From DASUPK01 sp963744105 (GTDB lineage: Bacteria > Actinomycetota > Thermoleophilia > Solirubrobacterales > 70-9): DNA of 64,000 nt. How positions within the stretch are numbered: the first letter of the stretch is position 1; every line of letters starts with the position of its first letter. The position numbers and the translations under genes were made by a program. Shown one piece after another: positions 14,682 to 23,754 of this stretch. The notes beneath the pieces are model-generated. The model did no database searches and was not told the origin of the DNA. It was given only the letters and a program-made list of their open reading frames with translations. The stretch spans positions 1 to 64,000 of the forward strand of contig CAVUSJ010000003.1 of NCBI GenBank assembly GCA_963744105.1, in the 5' to 3' direction.

Positions 14682-16082
14682 CTAGATCTCGTGGTAGTCG
14701 AGGTCGAGGAGCTCGGCGAAGCGCCGCCAGCGCTCGGTCTGGTCGCCGAGGTTGACCACGAAGTGGTGCGTGCCGCCGAGGCCCAGCCAGTCGTCGAGGA
14801 AGGACCGCATGCCGCTCGCGGGGCGGAAGTGGAAGTAGGGCATCTCGACGTTCGGCAGCTCGGGCGTATCGAGCACCTCGCCCCTGCCCACCACCAGCCG
14901 GAAGGCCTCGCCCTCGAGCGGGATCAGGTTGGCCGTCGTCGCCGGGCCCGGCTCGGCCGAGAAGACGGTGGTCGGCGGGTTGCCGAGGCCGCCGATGCCG
15001 AGCTCGCGGTCGATTAGTCGCACCGGCCGGTCGCGGCGCGCCACCTTCCAGTTGCCCTCGCCCATGTGGCTGACCAGCACCGAGTCGAGCTCGTAGTCCA
15101 TGGCGTACATCTCGCTGAAGTTGGCGTCCCCGATCAGAGTCTGGGCAGCGCGCATCAGCGACGCGGTCGCCATGTCGCCCTCGGCGGCGAAGGCATAGCC
15201 GTCCGCCATCAGGTCCGAGGCTGCGAGCAGCGGCAGCTGCTCGAAGCGCCCGTCGCGCCCCACGGACTCGAAGTGAAACGAGAAGCCGCGATGGCCGCTC
15301 TCCTCGAGCAGCCCCCGCAGCGCAACTTCCATTCGCACCGCATATGCATGCGCCTCGCGCGGCAGCTTCGGATCGACCTCGAACAGCTCCGCGTGGCGAC
15401 CGATGACCTCCTCGATCTGGGCCTCGGAGACGTCCTGCATGCGCGCGTACAGGTCCCCAAGGCTCTCGTTGACGACCACCGGTCCGAGCACGCGCAGCAG
15501 CGCGGGCGGGTCGTAGAGGATGTCGCCCATGCCGTTCATCGGGTAGCCCAGCAGGGCGATCCGGGTGGCGCGCAGCGCGGTCACCGCCTGCGCCGCCCGC
15601 GCCCAGTCCTCGAAGGCCCGCGCGAACTCGGGCGATTGCCAGTCCCCCGTCAGGACCGAGAAGGGCACGCCGGTGCGCACGAGGGTGTTGGCCTGGTCCT
15701 GGGCGCCGTGGATGCCCTGGTTGTAGGTGAGATCGGCCATGTCCCAGGCCGCGGTCACCGAGCGCTCGGGCTGGATGTTGGCGAGCAGGACCGGCAGCCG
15801 GGTGTCGAGCAGGGCGCGCACGGTGCGCATCGCCGGGCCGTAGGTGAGCATCACGATCGCCACACCGTCCACCTCGCTGGCGCGCAGCTCGGCGAGCAGC
15901 GCCTCGACGTCCTCGCGGTTGCGGGCCGGGCGGGCGAACTCGACCTCCGCGACCTCGGCGAGCCGCTCGCCCACCTCCCGCGCGAAGCCGGCCTGGCGCT
16001 CGGTGATCCCGGGGACCATCTCGTCGTAGAGCTCCTGCATGATCCCGAGCAGTCCGATCCGGGGTTTGGCCTCAGTGCTCAT
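14682..16082 (-). CDS. araA: L-arabinose isomerase
   Basis: The 466-residue protein shows the fucose/arabinose isomerase fold: RIGLLGIMQELYDEMVPGIT at the N-terminus, DGVAIVMLTYGPAMRTVRAL, VLLANIQPERSVTAAWDMAD, TYNQGIHGAQDQAN and the metal-site region FAAEGDMATASLMRAAQT with VLVSHMGEGNWKVA. It isomerises L-arabinose to L-ribulose. It is a little shorter than E. coli AraA (500) but within family range. Its ATG overlaps the araB stop by four bases. Confidence 0.9.
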   Translation of the reverse strand: MSTEAKPRIGLLGIMQELYDEMVPGITERQAGFAREVGERLAEVAEVEFARPARNREDVEALLAELRASEVDGVAIVMLTYGPAMRTVRALLDTRLPVLLANIQPERSVTAAWDMADLTYNQGIHGAQDQANTLVRTGVPFSVLTGDWQSPEFARAFEDWARAAQAVTALRATRIALLGYPMNGMGDILYDPPALLRVLGPVVVNESLGDLYARMQDVSEAQIEEVIGRHAELFEVDPKLPREAHAYAVRMEVALRGLLEESGHRGFSFHFESVGRDGRFEQLPLLAASDLMADGYAFAAEGDMATASLMRAAQTLIGDANFSEMYAMDYELDSVLVSHMGEGNWKVARRDRPVRLIDRELGIGGLGNPPTTVFSAEPGPATTANLIPLEGEAFRLVVGRGEVLDTPELPNVEMPYFHFRPASGMRSFLDDWLGLGGTHHFVVNLGDQTERWRRFAELLDLDYHEI

Positions 16083-17713
16083 AGGGACCTCCTCTCGATC
16101 CGCACCCGCTTCAAGTCGTGCAGCATGTTGGCATGGCCTTGCCCGAGCATGTCGTGCAGCTCGCGGAAGATCGCGTAGACGCGCTCATGGACGGCGCCCG
16201 CCGCGGGGTCGGGCGCGTAGCTGCGCGCGATCGGAGGGCGGGTGGCGGCGATCGCCGCCTCGATGTCGTCGAACGCGCCGCCCGCCACCGCGCCGAACAG
16301 CGCCGCGCCCCGGGCGGGGATCTGCGTCGAGGCGGGCACGTGCACCGGCCGGCCGCTGGTGTCGGCCAGCAGCTGCATGGTCAGTGGGCTCTTCTCGGCG
16401 ATCCCGCCGCAGGCGACGATCTCGTCGAGCTTCATGCCATGCGCCTCGAAGTTGTCCATGATCCGCCGGTTGCCGAAGGCGATCGCCTCCAGCAGCGCCC
16501 GGTAGATCTCGCCCGGGCCGGTGTGCAGCGTGAGGCCGGCGATCACCCCGCTCAGATCGGCGTCGGCGAGGATCGTGCGGTTGCCGTTCCACCAGTCGAG
16601 CGCCACCAGCCCGGTCTCGCCCGGGCCCAGCAGCGCCGCCTCGCGCTCCAGTCCCTCGTAGGCGCCCTCGCCGGCCCCGATCGCCTCGACGAACCAGGCG
16701 AGCATGTCGCCGACCGCCGCCTGGCCGGCTTCGTAGCCGTATAGGCCGGGCAGGATCCCGTCCTTGACGACGCCGGTGATCCCGTCCATGAGAATCTCCT
16801 CGCGGTCGATCACCAGGTCGCAGATCGAGGTCCCCACCACCATCACGAACGTCCCGGGGCGATCGACGCCGGCCCCCGGCACCGAGACGAACGAGTCGAC
16901 GTTGCCCACTGCGACCACGGTGGACTCGGCCAGCCCGGTGCGCGCCGCGACCGCGGCGCGCAACGTGCCGGCGGGGCTGCCGAGCTGGTGAAACTCGGTC
17001 CCGAGCTTCTCGGCGGGCTCTGAGAAGCCCGGGTAGGCGGCCTCGAAGAAGGCCGCGTCAGGGAGCCCGTCGCGCTCCGACCAGCATGCCTTGTAGCCGG
17101 CCGTGCACGTCGCCCGGCGCTCGTTGCCGGCCAGCCACCACACGATCCAGTCCGTCGCCTCGATGAAGCCGTAGGCCTCGTCGTAGACCTCGCGGTCCTC
17201 CAGCCACAGCTCGATCAGCTTCGGGAAGTACCACTCGGAGGAGAGCTTGCCGCCGTAGCGGGCCAGGAAGGCCTCGGCGCGCTCTCCGGCGACCTCGTTG
17301 AGGCGGTCGGCCACCGGCTGGGCGGCGTGGTGCTTCCAGAGCTTCGGCCAGGCGTGCGGGTGCGACCGCCAGCGCTCCTCGGTGCACAGCGGCGTGCCGT
17401 CGGCGTGTACCGGCAGCACCGTGCAGGAGGTGAAGTCGACCCCGAGGCCGACCACGTCGGCGCCCGCCACCCCGGACGAGCCGAGCACCGCCGGCACGGC
17501 GGTCTCGACCACCGCCACCCAGTCGTCGGGATCCTGCAGCGCCCAGTCGGGCGGCAGCTCCTCGCCGGTGCCGGGCAGCGCCTGGTCGATGACTCCACTG
17601 GGATAGCGGACCTCGCTCACCGCCACCTCCCGCCCGGTAGCAAGCTCGAGCAGGAGCGCCCGCCCGGACTCGGTCCCGAAGTCGACCCCAATCGCGTAGC
17701 CGGACGCCGTCAA
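16079..17713 (-). CDS. araB: L-ribulokinase
   Basis: The 544-residue protein has the FGGY start YAIGVDFGTESGRALLLELA, VVGLGVDFTSCTVLPV, WKHHAAQPVADRLNE, WTVWWLAGNERR-like ATDWIVWWLAGNERRATCTA, and VACGGIAEKSPLTMQLLADT near the C-terminus. Length and motifs are those of ribulokinase rather than xylulokinase. It phosphorylates L-ribulose. It is the first enzyme gene after the ABC importer, 28 bases downstream of the ATPase gene, and overlaps araA. Confidence 0.92.
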   Translation of the reverse strand: MTASGYAIGVDFGTESGRALLLELATGREVAVSEVRYPSGVIDQALPGTGEELPPDWALQDPDDWVAVVETAVPAVLGSSGVAGADVVGLGVDFTSCTVLPVHADGTPLCTEERWRSHPHAWPKLWKHHAAQPVADRLNEVAGERAEAFLARYGGKLSSEWYFPKLIELWLEDREVYDEAYGFIEATDWIVWWLAGNERRATCTAGYKACWSERDGLPDAAFFEAAYPGFSEPAEKLGTEFHQLGSPAGTLRAAVAARTGLAESTVVAVGNVDSFVSVPGAGVDRPGTFVMVVGTSICDLVIDREEILMDGITGVVKDGILPGLYGYEAGQAAVGDMLAWFVEAIGAGEGAYEGLEREAALLGPGETGLVALDWWNGNRTILADADLSGVIAGLTLHTGPGEIYRALLEAIAFGNRRIMDNFEAHGMKLDEIVACGGIAEKSPLTMQLLADTSGRPVHVPASTQIPARGAALFGAVAGGAFDDIEAAIAATRPPIARSYAPDPAAGAVHERVYAIFRELHDMLGQGHANMLHDLKRVRIERRSL

Positions 17714-17741
17714 CGTCTCGGCTACGACTCGAGCGTGAACC

Positions 17742-18617
17742 TCATCGACCGGCCTCGGCGCCGCGTGCGATCGGCGCCGCGCCCTCCGCCTCGCGCGCCT
17801 CCTGCCGGGCGCGCCGGTACTCCTCGACGACGATCTGGGTGAGCTCCTCCACCGACGTCTCCGCCGTCGGCTTGTCGAGGGCGATGGCGCCCTCCTGGAG
17901 CAGGTTGACCCGGTCGCAGGTCGCGAGCACGTGGACGTAGTTGTGGAGGATCATGATGATGGAGACGTTCCGGTCCTGCTTGAGCCGCTCGATCAGCTCG
18001 AGGATCAATCCACCCTCCTTCGCGCCCATCGCCGCCAGCGGCTCGTCGAGGAGGAGGATGTCGGACTCGCCGCCGTAGATCGTCCGTGCGACCGCCACCG
18101 CCTGCCGCTGGCCACCTGACATTCGCGCGACCGGGACGTTCAGGGCCGGGATGTCGATCCCGATGTCCTCGAACGCCTTGCGGGCCGCTCGCCTCATCTG
18201 GCCGTTGTTCACGAACGGGAACGGCAGCCGCAGCCGTTCGCGGCGCAGGAACATGTTCTGGGTGACGTTCAGCTCGTCGACCAGCGCCAGATCCTGGTAG
18301 ACGGTGTCGATGCCGTGGGCGCGCGCGTCGTCCACGCTCTTCGGCTCGTAGGGCTCGCCGTGCAGGAACATCCTCCCGCGGTCCTGCTTGTGGAAGCCGC
18401 AGATGATCTTGATCAGCGTCGTCTTGCCGGAGCCGTTGTCGCCGAGCAGGCCGAGCACCTCGCCCTTGTTCAGGTGGAGGCTGAGGTCGCGCAGCGCCGT
18501 GATCGGGCCGAAGCTCTTCGCGATGTGCTCGACGCGCAGGACCTCGTCGCCGACGCGAGCCGTTCCGGCCGCGGGCTGCGCCCCATGACCCTTGTCGGCC
18601 GCCTCGTCGTCAGGCAC
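17742..18617 (-). CDS. sugar ABC transporter ATP-binding protein, single nucleotide-binding domain
   Basis: The 291-residue product has one ABC domain: Walker A GDNGSGKTT, Q-loop VYQDLALVDELNVTQNMFLR, signature RMSGGQRQAVAVARTIYGG, Walker B DILLLDEP. The pattern FGPITALRDLSLHLNKGEVL is that of carbohydrate importers of the CUT2 class. Most CUT2 ATPases are fused duplicates of about 500 residues; this single-domain form resembles FrcA-type proteins and should act as a dimer. It overlaps the permease gene by eight bases. Confidence 0.9.
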   Translation of the reverse strand: MPDDEAADKGHGAQPAAGTARVGDEVLRVEHIAKSFGPITALRDLSLHLNKGEVLGLLGDNGSGKTTLIKIICGFHKQDRGRMFLHGEPYEPKSVDDARAHGIDTVYQDLALVDELNVTQNMFLRRERLRLPFPFVNNGQMRRAARKAFEDIGIDIPALNVPVARMSGGQRQAVAVARTIYGGESDILLLDEPLAAMGAKEGGLILELIERLKQDRNVSIIMILHNYVHVLATCDRVNLLQEGAIALDKPTAETSVEELTQIVVEEYRRARQEAREAEGAAPIARGAEAGR

Positions 18618-19677
18618 GCATCGCTCCCGTCCGGACCCTCTGCACGAACACGTTCATCGTCATCGCGATGAGGATCGCGATCCCCGTGTAGAGGAAGAGG
18701 TAGTTGGCGTTCACGCCCTTGATGATGAGGCCGTCATTGAGGACGCCGAGGAACACCGCCCCGATCAGCGCGCCGACCACGGTTCCCGACCCGCCCTTGA
18801 GCAGCGTGCCGCCGATCACCGCCGCCGAGATGCCCTCGAACAGGACCTCGTTGGCGCCCGACGGATCGGGGGTGGCCGTGGTCGTCCGCACGGCCTCGAA
18901 GATCCCCACCAGGCCGGCGAGGGTCGCGCAGAGCATGAAGTTGCGGATCAGGTTCCAGGGGACGTTGATCCCGGCCTCGGCCGCCCCGAGCCGGTTGCTG
19001 CCCACCGACACCGTGTAGATCCCCCACCGCGTGAACGTCAGGATCACCTGAAGGACGGCGACGATCGCCACCGCCCAGATCAGCTCCGAGTAGGTGCCGG
19101 CGCCGAAGATCTGGGCGAAGGTGTCAACGCTCGTGACGGACGTACCGGGCATCGAGACCTGCTGAGCGTGTGAGATCACGAGCGTCAGGCCCGAGATGGT
19201 GAACAGCATCCCCAGCGTTACCACGAACGACGTGATGCCCACCACGGCGACGAAGAAGCCGTTGATCGCGCCGACCGTCATGCAAACGATCAGGGTGAGA
19301 ATCAGCGCCGGCACCAGTGCGAGGCCCGCGTCCGTGACGAGCTTCTCGAAGACGAACGGCGCGAACAGGTAGACGGCGCCGATCGAGAGGTCGATCTCGC
19401 CGTTGATCATCACGAACACCTCGCCGGCGCCGAGGATCGCGAACGGAGCGAAGTACGGGAGCAGGTTCTTGAAGTTGTCGACGGTGGCGAAGTGATCCGT
19501 CGTCGCGACGAAGTAGATGATCGTGACGAGCGTCACGACGATCACGCTGCCCTCGCGAAGGGTCAGCAAGCTCCTGAGCGCCCGCCGGCCGAGCCCCGCC
19601 TTGGCGCCGGGGGCCGGGGAATCTGGTCCCCGGCCCTCGGCTCCGGCGGGTACGGCCCTCTCGTCCGTCGCCGCCAT
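18610..19677 (-). CDS. sugar ABC transporter permease (CUT2 class)
   Basis: The 355-residue protein has a charged N-terminal tail of about 35 residues followed by roughly nine or ten hydrophobic helices. The motif GAGEVFVMINGEIDLSIGAVY and the late segment GISAAVIGGTLLKGGSGTVVGALIGA are hallmarks of the RbsC/XylH permease family. It forms the membrane channel for the binding protein encoded just upstream and the ATPase encoded downstream. Order binding protein, permease, ATPase, araB indicates arabinose or a similar pentose as cargo. Confidence 0.92.
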   Translation of the reverse strand: MAATDERAVPAGAEGRGPDSPAPGAKAGLGRRALRSLLTLREGSVIVVTLVTIIYFVATTDHFATVDNFKNLLPYFAPFAILGAGEVFVMINGEIDLSIGAVYLFAPFVFEKLVTDAGLALVPALILTLIVCMTVGAINGFFVAVVGITSFVVTLGMLFTISGLTLVISHAQQVSMPGTSVTSVDTFAQIFGAGTYSELIWAVAIVAVLQVILTFTRWGIYTVSVGSNRLGAAEAGINVPWNLIRNFMLCATLAGLVGIFEAVRTTTATPDPSGANEVLFEGISAAVIGGTLLKGGSGTVVGALIGAVFLGVLNDGLIIKGVNANYLFLYTGIAILIAMTMNVFVQRVRTGAMRA

Positions 19678-19686
19678 GGGTTTGGT

Positions 19687-20796
19687 CTAGACCTTGGTGA
19701 CGCCGGGCGTCGACGACGAGCCCTCGAACCGGGTCTTCGTGGTGACGTACGGCCCGATTGTGCTCTGGTCGACGAACTTCAGGCCGGTGTTGACGTCGGC
19801 GGGGCCAGTCAGCGTCTGTGACACCTTGTAGAAGAACAGCTCCAGGACCGGCAGGAAGCCCTGCAGGTAAGCCTGCTGGTCGATCGTGACATCCAGGAAG
19901 CCGCCCGAGACGAGCGTTGGCGTCGGCTCAGTCAGGTCATAGCCACCGCCCTTGACCTTGCCCTTGAGATTCTGCTTCTGGATCGTCTGGCCGACGGCGA
20001 TCGTGCTCCCCGAGTCGACCGCGAACATCCCCTTGACGTTCGGGTGCCCCTGGGCGTAGGACTGGACCACCGACAATTCGTGCGCGGTGGCTGCGCCTGT
20101 CGCCACGGTGTCGACGTTGAGCTGTGTCCCGATCGAGTCCTTGGCGCCGTCGATCCGCGGCTGGATGTTGAGCGAGCCCGGCGTCGCGATGAAGAGCGCG
20201 ATGTCGCTGCCGGACGGAACGAGGTCGAGAATGCGCTTTCCCAGTTCCTGCCCGGACAGGAACAGGTCCTGCCCGATGTAGGCCAGGCGCGCGTTGCCGG
20301 TGGCGTCCGCGTTGTAGGCGACTACCGGGATGTCCTTGCTCAGCGCGTTCTGGACCGGAGCGTTGAACGCGGTCGGGTCGATGAGCGACACCGCGATCCC
20401 ATCGACGTCGGCGGTGATCGCGCTGTTTACGGCGTTCACCATCTCGCTGATGTTGCTCGACGCCGAGCCGGTCCACTGATACGAGCAGCCGAGCAGCTTG
20501 CAGGCGTCATCGGCCCCGTACTTGGTCGGCACGAAGAACGGATTCGTGGTGACGTGGTTGACGAAGGTGAACTTGTACGAAGGGTGCGAGCCGAACACGT
20601 CGTTCGAGGCCGCGGAGGACGAAGACGACCCTCCGCCGCACGCGTCGATGAGGAAGGCTGCGATCCCTGCAGCACCACCCGTCAGCGCCGTACGGCGCGT
20701 GAGCGCCCACCTACGGGACTGCGGAGTCTCCTCCTCCTTGGAGTCGGCCCATTCGAGCCGCTCTACCGCTTCGTGGACAGAGTCGAGATCAGACAT
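19687..20796 (-). CDS. sugar ABC transporter substrate-binding lipoprotein
   Basis: The 369-residue product starts after GGAGGAG at good spacing. It has an unusually long 33-residue cytoplasmic lead, then TRRTALTGGAAGIAAFLIDA and Cys53: twin arginine plus a lipobox-like end, suggesting export by Tat as a lipoprotein. The mature part is a periplasmic-binding fold of the RbsB class (FTFVNHVTTNPFFVPTKYGA, DVDGIAVSLIDPTAFNAPV, DIPVVAYNADATG, VKGMFAVDSGSTIAVGQTI). It should bind an aldose, most likely arabinose given the neighbours. A tatA gene lies about 2.3 kb away. Confidence 0.88.
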   Translation of the reverse strand: MSDLDSVHEAVERLEWADSKEEETPQSRRWALTRRTALTGGAAGIAAFLIDACGGGSSSSSAASNDVFGSHPSYKFTFVNHVTTNPFFVPTKYGADDACKLLGCSYQWTGSASSNISEMVNAVNSAITADVDGIAVSLIDPTAFNAPVQNALSKDIPVVAYNADATGNARLAYIGQDLFLSGQELGKRILDLVPSGSDIALFIATPGSLNIQPRIDGAKDSIGTQLNVDTVATGAATAHELSVVQSYAQGHPNVKGMFAVDSGSTIAVGQTIQKQNLKGKVKGGGYDLTEPTPTLVSGGFLDVTIDQQAYLQGFLPVLELFFYKVSQTLTGPADVNTGLKFVDQSTIGPYVTTKTRFEGSSSTPGVTKV

Positions 20797-20897
20797 ATCT
20801 CCTCCTATCGGCGCTGCTGCGGTGATTGGTGGCGCTCCGTGCCTCTCGCGCGATCTTATCCGCTTCGGGTGGGCCGATGTGGCCCGCGGGAAAAAAG

Positions 20898-21941
20898 TCA
20901 GTGCTCCGCGAGCAGGCGGGCTCCAGGGCCGGGGCTGAGCATCCGGGCGCCGGCGGGCGTTTGGACGCCGGGCGCCAGCAGGCCGAGGACGGAGCCGCCG
21001 AAGCCACCGCCGACCACGCGCGCGCCAGCCGCCCCCGCGCGGCGCAGCCTGTCCGCGGCGATCTCGACCGCCGGCGTCGAGACCTCGTAGAGGTCGCGCA
21101 GGCTGGCGTGCGAGGCGTCCAGCAGCCGGCCGGCCTCCGCCAGGTCGCGGGTCCGAAGCGCCGTCACCATCCGCTCGACTCGCTCGTTCTCGCCGATGAC
21201 GTGCTCGGCCCGCTCGGCAAGCGGCGAGGGCAGGGTGGCCGCCTGCCCCCGCTCGGCATCGCGCAGACTCGCGATTCCGAGCGCCTCGCAGGCGCGCGCA
21301 CACTCGGAGCGGCGCTGGTTGTAGCCCGAGCCGGCAAGGGCGTGACGCTCGCCGGAGTCGAGCGCCACCCACCGCCAGCCGTCGAGTTCGAGCGCCACCG
21401 GCTCGATCTCCAGGGAGCGAAAGTCGATTCGCAGTGCCGCGTCGCGCCGGCCGAAGATGCTCGCCAGCTGGTCGAGCAGGCCGGTGTGCGCCCCGACCCA
21501 CTCGTTCTCGGCCCGCGAGCAGAGTCCCGCCAGCGTGCGCCCGTCGGGCGGGGCGGCCCCCGCCACCTCGAGCAGCGCGAGCGCCACCGCCACCTCGAGC
21601 GCCGCCGACGACGACAGCCCGGCACCCAGGGGCACGGTGCCTGCAATCTCCAGGCGGGCACCGGCGAGCGGCAGCCCGGCCGCGGCTAGCTCGGCGGCGA
21701 TGCCGCGCACGAAGGCCCGCCAGCCCGAGGCATCGCGCGGCGGCGAGGCCAGCTCGAATGAGTCGTCTTCGCCGAAGTCGAGCGCCCGTGCCTCGATCCG
21801 CGACCCGCCGGTCGCCGTGGCTCGCACGGTGATGCCCTCGGCGATCGCGAACGGCAGCGCCAGGCCACCGTTGTAGTCGGTGTGCTCGCCGATCAGGTTG
21901 ATCCGACCGGGCGCGAAGGCCGCGACCGTCTCACGAGCCAT
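20898..21941 (-). CDS. galK: galactokinase
   Basis: The 347-residue GHMP kinase has the galactokinase signature GRINLIGEHTDYNGGLALPF, the ATP loop VPLGAGLSSSAALEVAVALA, and the C-terminal motif VVGGGFGGSVLGLL. It phosphorylates galactose at C1 in the Leloir pathway. It overlaps galT by 11 bases. Downstream, a short stem (TGCTC/GAGCA) covering the stop region and a T-run at 20890-20895 may terminate the gal unit before the importer gene. Confidence 0.93.
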   Translation of the reverse strand: MARETVAAFAPGRINLIGEHTDYNGGLALPFAIAEGITVRATATGGSRIEARALDFGEDDSFELASPPRDASGWRAFVRGIAAELAAAGLPLAGARLEIAGTVPLGAGLSSSAALEVAVALALLEVAGAAPPDGRTLAGLCSRAENEWVGAHTGLLDQLASIFGRRDAALRIDFRSLEIEPVALELDGWRWVALDSGERHALAGSGYNQRRSECARACEALGIASLRDAERGQAATLPSPLAERAEHVIGENERVERMVTALRTRDLAEAGRLLDASHASLRDLYEVSTPAVEIAADRLRRAGAAGARVVGGGFGGSVLGLLAPGVQTPAGARMLSPGPGARLLAEH

Positions 21942-22854
21942 GCTCGGCGGCGGTGCCGATCGCGCGCCGCAGCGCCCGCGCCGTGTCCTCGGGCATCATG
22001 TCGACCAGGAACGTGCCCGCTCCCTGCTCGCAGCCGGCGGCGTACTTGAGCTTGTCGGCCGTGCGCAGCGGTGGGTAGAACTCGACGTGCAAATGGCCGT
22101 CGTGGCGGCCGTCGGTGGGCGCCTGGTGGACGACCATCACGTAGGGGAAGGGCCGGGCGAACAGCCGATCGTAGCCGCGCGTCACCGCCTGCAGGGCGCC
22201 GGCCAGCTCGCTGAGCTCACCCGGCGTGCAGTGCGCCAGGCTCGGCCGGTGCTCGCGCAGCACCACGTGCACCTCATACGGCCACCGCGCCGCGTAGGGC
22301 ACGTAGGAGACGATGCTGTCGCCGGCGTGCACGACCCGCTCGCCTCCGTCGAGCTCGCGCCCGAGCAGGGCGCATGACGCGCAGCCGCCGAGGCGCCGGT
22401 CGGCCTCCAGCTCGAGCGCTGGGACCGGAGGCAGGAATGGAAAAGCGTAGATTTGGCCGTGGGGATGGTGAAGCGTGGTGCCGACCTCGACGCCACGGTT
22501 CTCGAACGGCATCACGTAGTCGACCTCGGGGCGCGCCCCCAGCTCCTCGTACCGATGGCGCCACACCCACATCAGCGCCTCGGCGCGATCCGGCGGCAGG
22601 GCGCCGAACGAGCCGTGGTGCTGATCCGTGTAGACGATGACCTCCGCGGCACCGTCGCCGCCTGAGAAAGCCGGGAACCGGTTGTCGAAGACCGCTATCT
22701 CGAAGCTCTCGACAGGGATCTCGGTCGCCGGCCGGCCCGGCCGCGCTGGGCACAGCGGGCAGTGGTCGGCGGCCGGCAGGAAGGTGCGCTCCTGCCGGTG
22801 AATCGCGTAGACGACCTCCTCACCGCGGAGCTCGTTGAAGCGGCGCTCGCTCAC
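21931..22854 (-). CDS. galT: galactose-1-phosphate uridylyltransferase
   Basis: The 307-residue protein has zinc ligands CPLCP near residue 36, VIVYTDQHHGSFGALP, and the active site region FENRGVEVGTTLHHPHGQIY with the catalytic HPH. It exchanges UMP between UDP-glucose and galactose-1-phosphate. It starts at GTG and its first 35 bases overlap the end of a small ORF in another frame. galE is not in the window. Confidence 0.93.
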   Translation of the reverse strand: MSERRFNELRGEEVVYAIHRQERTFLPAADHCPLCPARPGRPATEIPVESFEIAVFDNRFPAFSGGDGAAEVIVYTDQHHGSFGALPPDRAEALMWVWRHRYEELGARPEVDYVMPFENRGVEVGTTLHHPHGQIYAFPFLPPVPALELEADRRLGGCASCALLGRELDGGERVVHAGDSIVSYVPYAARWPYEVHVVLREHRPSLAHCTPGELSELAGALQAVTRGYDRLFARPFPYVMVVHQAPTDGRHDGHLHVEFYPPLRTADKLKYAAGCEQGAGTFLVDMMPEDTARALRRAIGTAAEHGS

Positions 22855-22996
22855 CCTGATCGCGATCCTCGCCCCGCGCCTCGTAGAGGATCAGGGCCCG
22901 CCCGTCCTCCTTGCGCATGCGCCGAACGTAGAGCGGTCCGAAGCGCTCCTCGTCGCCGGGCCGCTGCTTGGCCGATGATGGGCCGGGGGATGGCAC
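22820..22996 (-). CDS. small conserved-looking ORF overlapping the start of galT
   Basis: A GTG at 22996 opens a 58-codon frame ending in a TGA inside galT. It encodes RPGDEERFGPLYVRRMRKED and GRALILYEARGEDRDQG, with strongly coding-like composition (balanced charged and hydrophobic residues, no low-complexity Arg/Ala runs). No ribosome site is evident. The 35-base overlap suggests coupling with galT. Function is unknown; it may be a small regulatory or accessory protein. Confidence 0.5.
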   Translation of the reverse strand: MPSPGPSSAKQRPGDEERFGPLYVRRMRKEDGRALILYEARGEDRDQGERAPLQRAPR

Positions 22997-23094
22997 GTCT
23001 GAGGTATAGCGAAGCCGAAGGCCGCCCGGCCCCCCACAACGGCTGCTCTCGGATGAAGGGGGGTGATCGGGTGGGCCTGATCGCCGAATCCGGC

Positions 23095-23391
23095 TCAGGA
23101 CACCTGGTCGCGGTTCTGGGTCGACGCGTTCCCGGCGCCCGGGTCGGCGATCCCGCTTGCCCGCTCGTCGGCGATTGGCACCTGCGGCTTCGCCTCGGGC
23201 GCCTGCTTCTCTTCGGCGTCATGCTCGCCGGCGAGCGCCGACCTGAAGTCACGCATCCCCTTGCCGAGCGACTTACCCATCTCCGGTAGGCGCTTCGGCC
23301 CGAAAATCATCAGCGCGATGATCAGGACCACGACCAGCTCCATGGGCCCTACGTTGGCCACAGCGGGAAGACTAGCGCTCTCGGCGAGCAC
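23095..23391 (-). CDS. tatA: TatA/E-type twin-arginine translocase subunit
   Basis: The product has one N-terminal membrane helix (ELVVVLIIALMIFGPKRLPE) directly followed by the amphipathic helix EMGKSLGKGMRDFRSAL, the signature of TatA. It forms the Tat export channel with TatC. Residue count is 98 from GTG 23391; GTG 23361 (VANVGPMELV) or ATG 23343 would be closer to typical TatA starts. No tatC is adjacent. Gene is monocistronic in this view. Confidence 0.9.
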   Translation of the reverse strand: MLAESASLPAVANVGPMELVVVLIIALMIFGPKRLPEMGKSLGKGMRDFRSALAGEHDAEEKQAPEAKPQVPIADERASGIADPGAGNASTQNRDQVS

Positions 23392-23456
23392 CTAACCGCG
23401 CCCGCTCGCACAGGGAGTGCTTCGCAAGGGGAGTGCGGTCCTGGCTCGCCGTCAGC

Positions 23457-23695
23457 GCGCGCAGATCTCAGTCACGTGATCCAGGTCGAGCGCCTAAGGC
23501 AACTGGGCCTCCGCCTCCACGGACGGAGGCGTCAGCGCCGCCGGGAACGGCTCCGAGAAGACGATCGGGCCCGCGGCGATGGTGAGTGCGTTCGCCGCGA
23601 CGCTCGTGACCGCGATGACCGATACGGCGGGACCGATCTGCAGGCTGCGAGCGGAGATCAGCAGGCCAGAAGGAGCCCGAGTTGAACACCGAGCG
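23457..23695 (-). pseudogene. remnant of a DMT/EamA-type membrane transporter C-terminus
   Basis: The minus strand encodes GLLISARSLQIGPAVSVIAV and TSVAANALTIAAGPIVFSEP, which looks like the last helices of a drug/metabolite-type transporter. After FPA the expected next helix is missing and the frame continues ALTPPSVEAEAQLP to a stop, consistent with an internal deletion. No N-terminal part exists upstream. Family assignment is from pattern memory only. Confidence 0.4.
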
Positions 23696-23708
23696 GCACA
23701 TCCCCACC

Positions 23709-23754
23709 CTAGAGTTGTTGTTATTGCAGCACTAGAGTTGTTGTTATTGCAGCA
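23709..23754. repeat. perfect 23-bp tandem duplication at the subtilase start
   Basis: Two identical 23-base units (each beginning CTAGAGTTGTTGTTATTGCA) stand head to tail and end directly at the ATG at 23755. The unit is far more AT-rich than its surroundings. It replaces any Shine-Dalgarno sequence, so it is either an operator/promoter duplication or a scar. Confidence 0.85.

Larger units (their letters stand above)
23392..23754. other. gene-free stretch with transporter remnant and tandem repeat
   Basis: No intact gene is visible. The left part holds a degenerate transporter tail on the minus strand; the right end is the 23-bp tandem duplication that abuts the subtilase start. Confidence 0.6.
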
